Assembly: GCA_958295725.1 (NCBI GenBank) | Contig: OY282368.1 | Coordinates: 1,696,001 to 1,760,000 of the forward strand | Length of the DNA: 64,000 nucleotides | Source: an uncultured Alphaproteobacteria bacterium | GTDB taxonomy: Bacteria; Pseudomonadota; Alphaproteobacteria; UBA2966 | Reading direction: 5' to 3' | Shown: positions 61,688 to 64,000 of the stretch, one piece after another | How positions within the stretch are numbered: position 1 is the stretch's first letter | Layout of the letters: every line of letters begins with the position of its first letter | Translations under genes and position numbers: made by a program | The notes under the pieces: generated by a model | Database searches by the model: none | The model's input: only the letters and a program-made list of their open reading frames with translations | Told to the model about the DNA's origin: nothing

Positions 61688-64000
61688 CGTGGATCATCGA
61701 CTCGGCCCTGGGCCGTTCGCGCATGGTGCTTCTGGCGCTGGCGCTGATCCTGATCAGCGGGACGGCCGCGTATGTCGGCATTCCCAAGGAGGCGAATCCC
61801 GACATCGACATTCCCATCATCTACGTCTCGATGACCCACGAAGGCATCTCGCCGGAGGACGCGGAGCGCCTCCTGGTATGGCCCATGGAGAAGGAGTTGC
61901 GGTCCATCGAGGGCGTCAGGGAAATGCGCTCCAACGCCAGCGAGGGTCACGCCTCGGTGCTGCTCGAGTTCGAGGCCGGGTTCGACGCCGATACCGCCCT
62001 TCGGGACGTCCGGGAAGGCGCGGATGCCGCCAAGGGCGAATTGCCCGCCGACACGGAGGAACCGACGGTGAACGAGGTCAACGTCGGCCTGTTCCCCGTA
62101 CTCGTCGTCGTGCTGTCCGGAGACGTTCCCGAACGCACGCTGCTGGGGCTCGCCCGCCGTCTGCGCGACGAACTGGAGGGGCTTCCCGGCGTTTTGCAGG
62201 CCGACATCGCCGGCCACCGCGACGAGGTCCTCGAGATCGTCATCGACCCGTTGCGTCTCGAGAGCTACAACGTCCGCCACGAGCCGTTGCTGGAGACCGT
62301 CGCGCGAAACAACCAGCTGGTCGCCGCCGGCGCGCTCGACACCGGACACGGCAAGTTCTCCGTCAAGGTGCCCGGCCTCTTCAAGACTCTGGACGACATC
62401 CTGTCCCTGCCCGTCAAGGTCGAGGGAGACGCCGTCGTCACGGTCGGGGACATCGCCACGGTGAGACGGGCCTTCAAGGACGCCAGGGCCTACGCGCGCT
62501 TCGACGGCAAGCCCGCGATCGCGCTGGAGATCAAGAAGCGGCTCGGCGAGAACATCATCGACACCATCGAGGACGTGCGCCGGGTCACGGAGGCGGAATC
62601 CTCGGAATGGCCCGAGGCGGTGAAGATCTCCTTCATCCAGGACCAGTCCGTGCAGATCCGGAACATGCTCGCGGATCTTCAGAACAACGTCGCCGCCGCC
62701 GTGATCCTGGTGATGATCGTGATCGTCGGCGCCCTCGGCATCCGCAGCGCCGGCCTCGTGGGCCTCGCCATCCCGGGATCTTTCCTGACGGGAATCCTGG
62801 TCATCTCCATGCTCGGCCTGACCATGAACATCGTGGTGCTGTTCAGCCTCATTCTCGCCGTCGGCATGCTCGTCGACGGCGCCATCGTCGTGACCGAATT
62901 CGCGGACCGGCGCATGGCGGAGGGCGTTCACCGGCGCGAGGCCTACGCGCGGGCGGCGAAGCGCATGGCGTGGCCGATCACCGCGTCGACGGCGACCACG
63001 CTCGCCGCCTTCATGCCGCTCCTGTTCTGGCCGGGGATGGTGGGCGAGTTCATGAAATTCCTGCCCATCACCCTGATCGCCACTCTCACGGCGTCGCTCG
63101 CCATGGCGCTGATTTTCGTGCCCACGGTGGGCAGTCACATCGGGCGCGCCAACAGCACGAGCCCCGAGGTTCTGGCGGCGCTGGCGGCCGGCGAGCACGG
63201 GGACCTCGATGCCATCAAGGGCGCGACGGGGTGGTACGTCCGTATGCTCTCCGCCGTCGTCCGCCATCCGTTCAAGGTTCTGGTCGCCGCCGTGGCGCTG
63301 CTCGTCGGCGTGCAGACCTACTACGCGCTGCATGGGAACGGCATCGAATTCTTCCCCGATGTCGAACCGGAGTTCGGCCAGATTCTCGTCCACGCCCGTG
63401 GGAACCTCTCGATCGACGAGATGGACCGACTGGTGCGGGAGGTGGAGCGCGAGGTGCTCCGGGTTCCCGGCATCGAGACCGTATACACGCGAATCGGCGC
63501 CCAGGCCGGCCGCGGCGGAGAACTGTCCGAGGACGTGATCGGAGTCGTTCAGATCGAATTCGAGGACTGGACCCTTCGCCGCCCGGCCCACGAGATCTTC
63601 GCGGAGATCGGGCGCGGGACCGCCCATCTCGCGGGGGTGCTCGTGGAAGCGGCGGAGCCCGACGCCGGGCCGCCCACGGGCAAGCCCGTCCAGGTGCATG
63701 TCTCCTCGAGATATCCCGAGGCCATCGAGCCGGTCCTGAACCGGATACTGGAGAAGGTCCGGACGATCGAGGGTCTTGTCGAAATAGAGGACACGCGGTC
63801 CGCGCCGGGCATCGAATGGCGGATTTCCGTCGACCGGGAGCAGGCGAGCCGTTTCGGCGTCGACATCGCGCACGTGGGCAACATGGTCAAGCTCGTGACC
63901 ACCGGTCTCAAGGTCGACGACTATCGGCCCGACGACGCGGACGACGAGGTCGACATCCGGGCGCGCTACCCGACGGACGAGCGGACTCTCGATCAACTGG
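61684..64000 (+). CDS. RND efflux pump permease, N-terminal part
   Basis: The reading frame from the GTG at 61684 (overlapping the adaptor stop, GTGA) runs uninterrupted off the window: 772 residues visible of about 1000-1050. TM1 is followed by GIPKEANPDIDIP, typical of the heavy-metal/hydrophobe RND class. TM segments around residues 335-400 include AVILVMIVIVGALGI and the signature LAVGMLVDGAIVVTEFADRR. The second periplasmic loop begins FFPDVEPEFGQILVHARGN. The substrate is unknown. An outer-membrane partner may lie beyond the window. Confidence 0.94.
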   Translation, partial: MTWIIDSALGRSRMVLLALALILISGTAAYVGIPKEANPDIDIPIIYVSMTHEGISPEDAERLLVWPMEKELRSIEGVREMRSNASEGHASVLLEFEAGFDADTALRDVREGADAAKGELPADTEEPTVNEVNVGLFPVLVVVLSGDVPERTLLGLARRLRDELEGLPGVLQADIAGHRDEVLEIVIDPLRLESYNVRHEPLLETVARNNQLVAAGALDTGHGKFSVKVPGLFKTLDDILSLPVKVEGDAVVTVGDIATVRRAFKDARAYARFDGKPAIALEIKKRLGENIIDTIEDVRRVTEAESSEWPEAVKISFIQDQSVQIRNMLADLQNNVAAAVILVMIVIVGALGIRSAGLVGLAIPGSFLTGILVISMLGLTMNIVVLFSLILAVGMLVDGAIVVTEFADRRMAEGVHRREAYARAAKRMAWPITASTATTLAAFMPLLFWPGMVGEFMKFLPITLIATLTASLAMALIFVPTVGSHIGRANSTSPEVLAALAAGEHGDLDAIKGATGWYVRMLSAVVRHPFKVLVAAVALLVGVQTYYALHGNGIEFFPDVEPEFGQILVHARGNLSIDEMDRLVREVEREVLRVPGIETVYTRIGAQAGRGGELSEDVIGVVQIEFEDWTLRRPAHEIFAEIGRGTAHLAGVLVEAAEPDAGPPTGKPVQVHVSSRYPEAIEPVLNRILEKVRTIEGLVEIEDTRSAPGIEWRISVDREQASRFGVDIAHVGNMVKLVTTGLKVDDYRPDDADDEVDIRARYPTDERTLDQL

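Noticed and set aside
61321..63996. An 891-codon minus-strand open frame opposite the RND pump.
   Set aside because: The plus strand encodes a clear RND permease through the whole stretch; the minus frame is a His/Asp/Gly-rich shadow.

Overview
The window is GC-rich and carries a compact, mostly housekeeping gene set whose order points to an alphaproteobacterium, probably Rhodospirillales-like. The markers are an atpHAGDC operon without atpB/E/F, a fsa/tal-DUF484-xerC block next to priA, the xerD-(CoA lyase)-accA and secA-argJ blocks, rplU with an acidic tail, and a ubiG/lysC pair. Taxonomy is inferred from gene order and composition only.

Layout. 1-614 is the end of a dihydrolipoamide dehydrogenase. 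662-5469 is an accessory insert: a BrnT-type toxin gene overlapping a 1505-codon gene that fuses an antitoxin-like N-terminal head, a sacsin/HSP90-type GHKL ATPase domain and a C-terminal SF2 helicase. An MFS transporter follows. 6798-9138 (minus) is xerC, DUF484 and transaldolase; priA (plus) faces away from them. 11678-16631 is the ATP synthase F1 operon. 16628-27246 is a long minus-strand run: rplU, rpmA, (intrinsic terminator), obgE, proB, proA, nadD, rsfS, rlmH, gpmI, envC-like, ctpA-like, rppH. 27508-28372 has a CBS-domain gene and tRNA-Ser(CGA). 28403-33375 (minus) holds two overlapping AEC transporters, a CorC-type protein, aroB and aroK. 33550-38534 (plus) holds two unknown envelope-type genes, xerD, a CoA-ester lyase and accA.

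A genomic island at about 38.6-43.2 kb separates accA from secA. It contains a single-chain (type IIG-like) restriction-modification enzyme preceded by a 12-bp inverted repeat, a strikingly AT-rich HNH endonuclease gene, and the C-terminal remnant of a tyrosine integrase. Core genes resume with secA, argJ, mutT, a SAM methyltransferase, comF, grxC, a nitrilase-family hydrolase, DUF1178, a crotonase, ubiG and lysC. From 54.7 kb the content becomes accessory again: an NMO-type flavoprotein, an AT-shifted FcoT-like thioesterase, an NCS2-type permease with an extra C-terminal domain, a benzoylformate-decarboxylase-like ThDP enzyme, and an RND efflux pair that runs off the end.

The most unusual item is the toxin/ATPase-helicase locus at 0.66-5.5 kb. 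The large protein begins with a motif typical of antitoxins encoded after BrnT and then turns into a predicted defence-type ATPase-helicase. Either it is a toxin-guarded defence protein or the scar of a recombination into a toxin-antitoxin locus. The orphan FcoT-like gene and the accA/secA island are next in interest. No CRISPR array, rRNA or intact transposon was seen.
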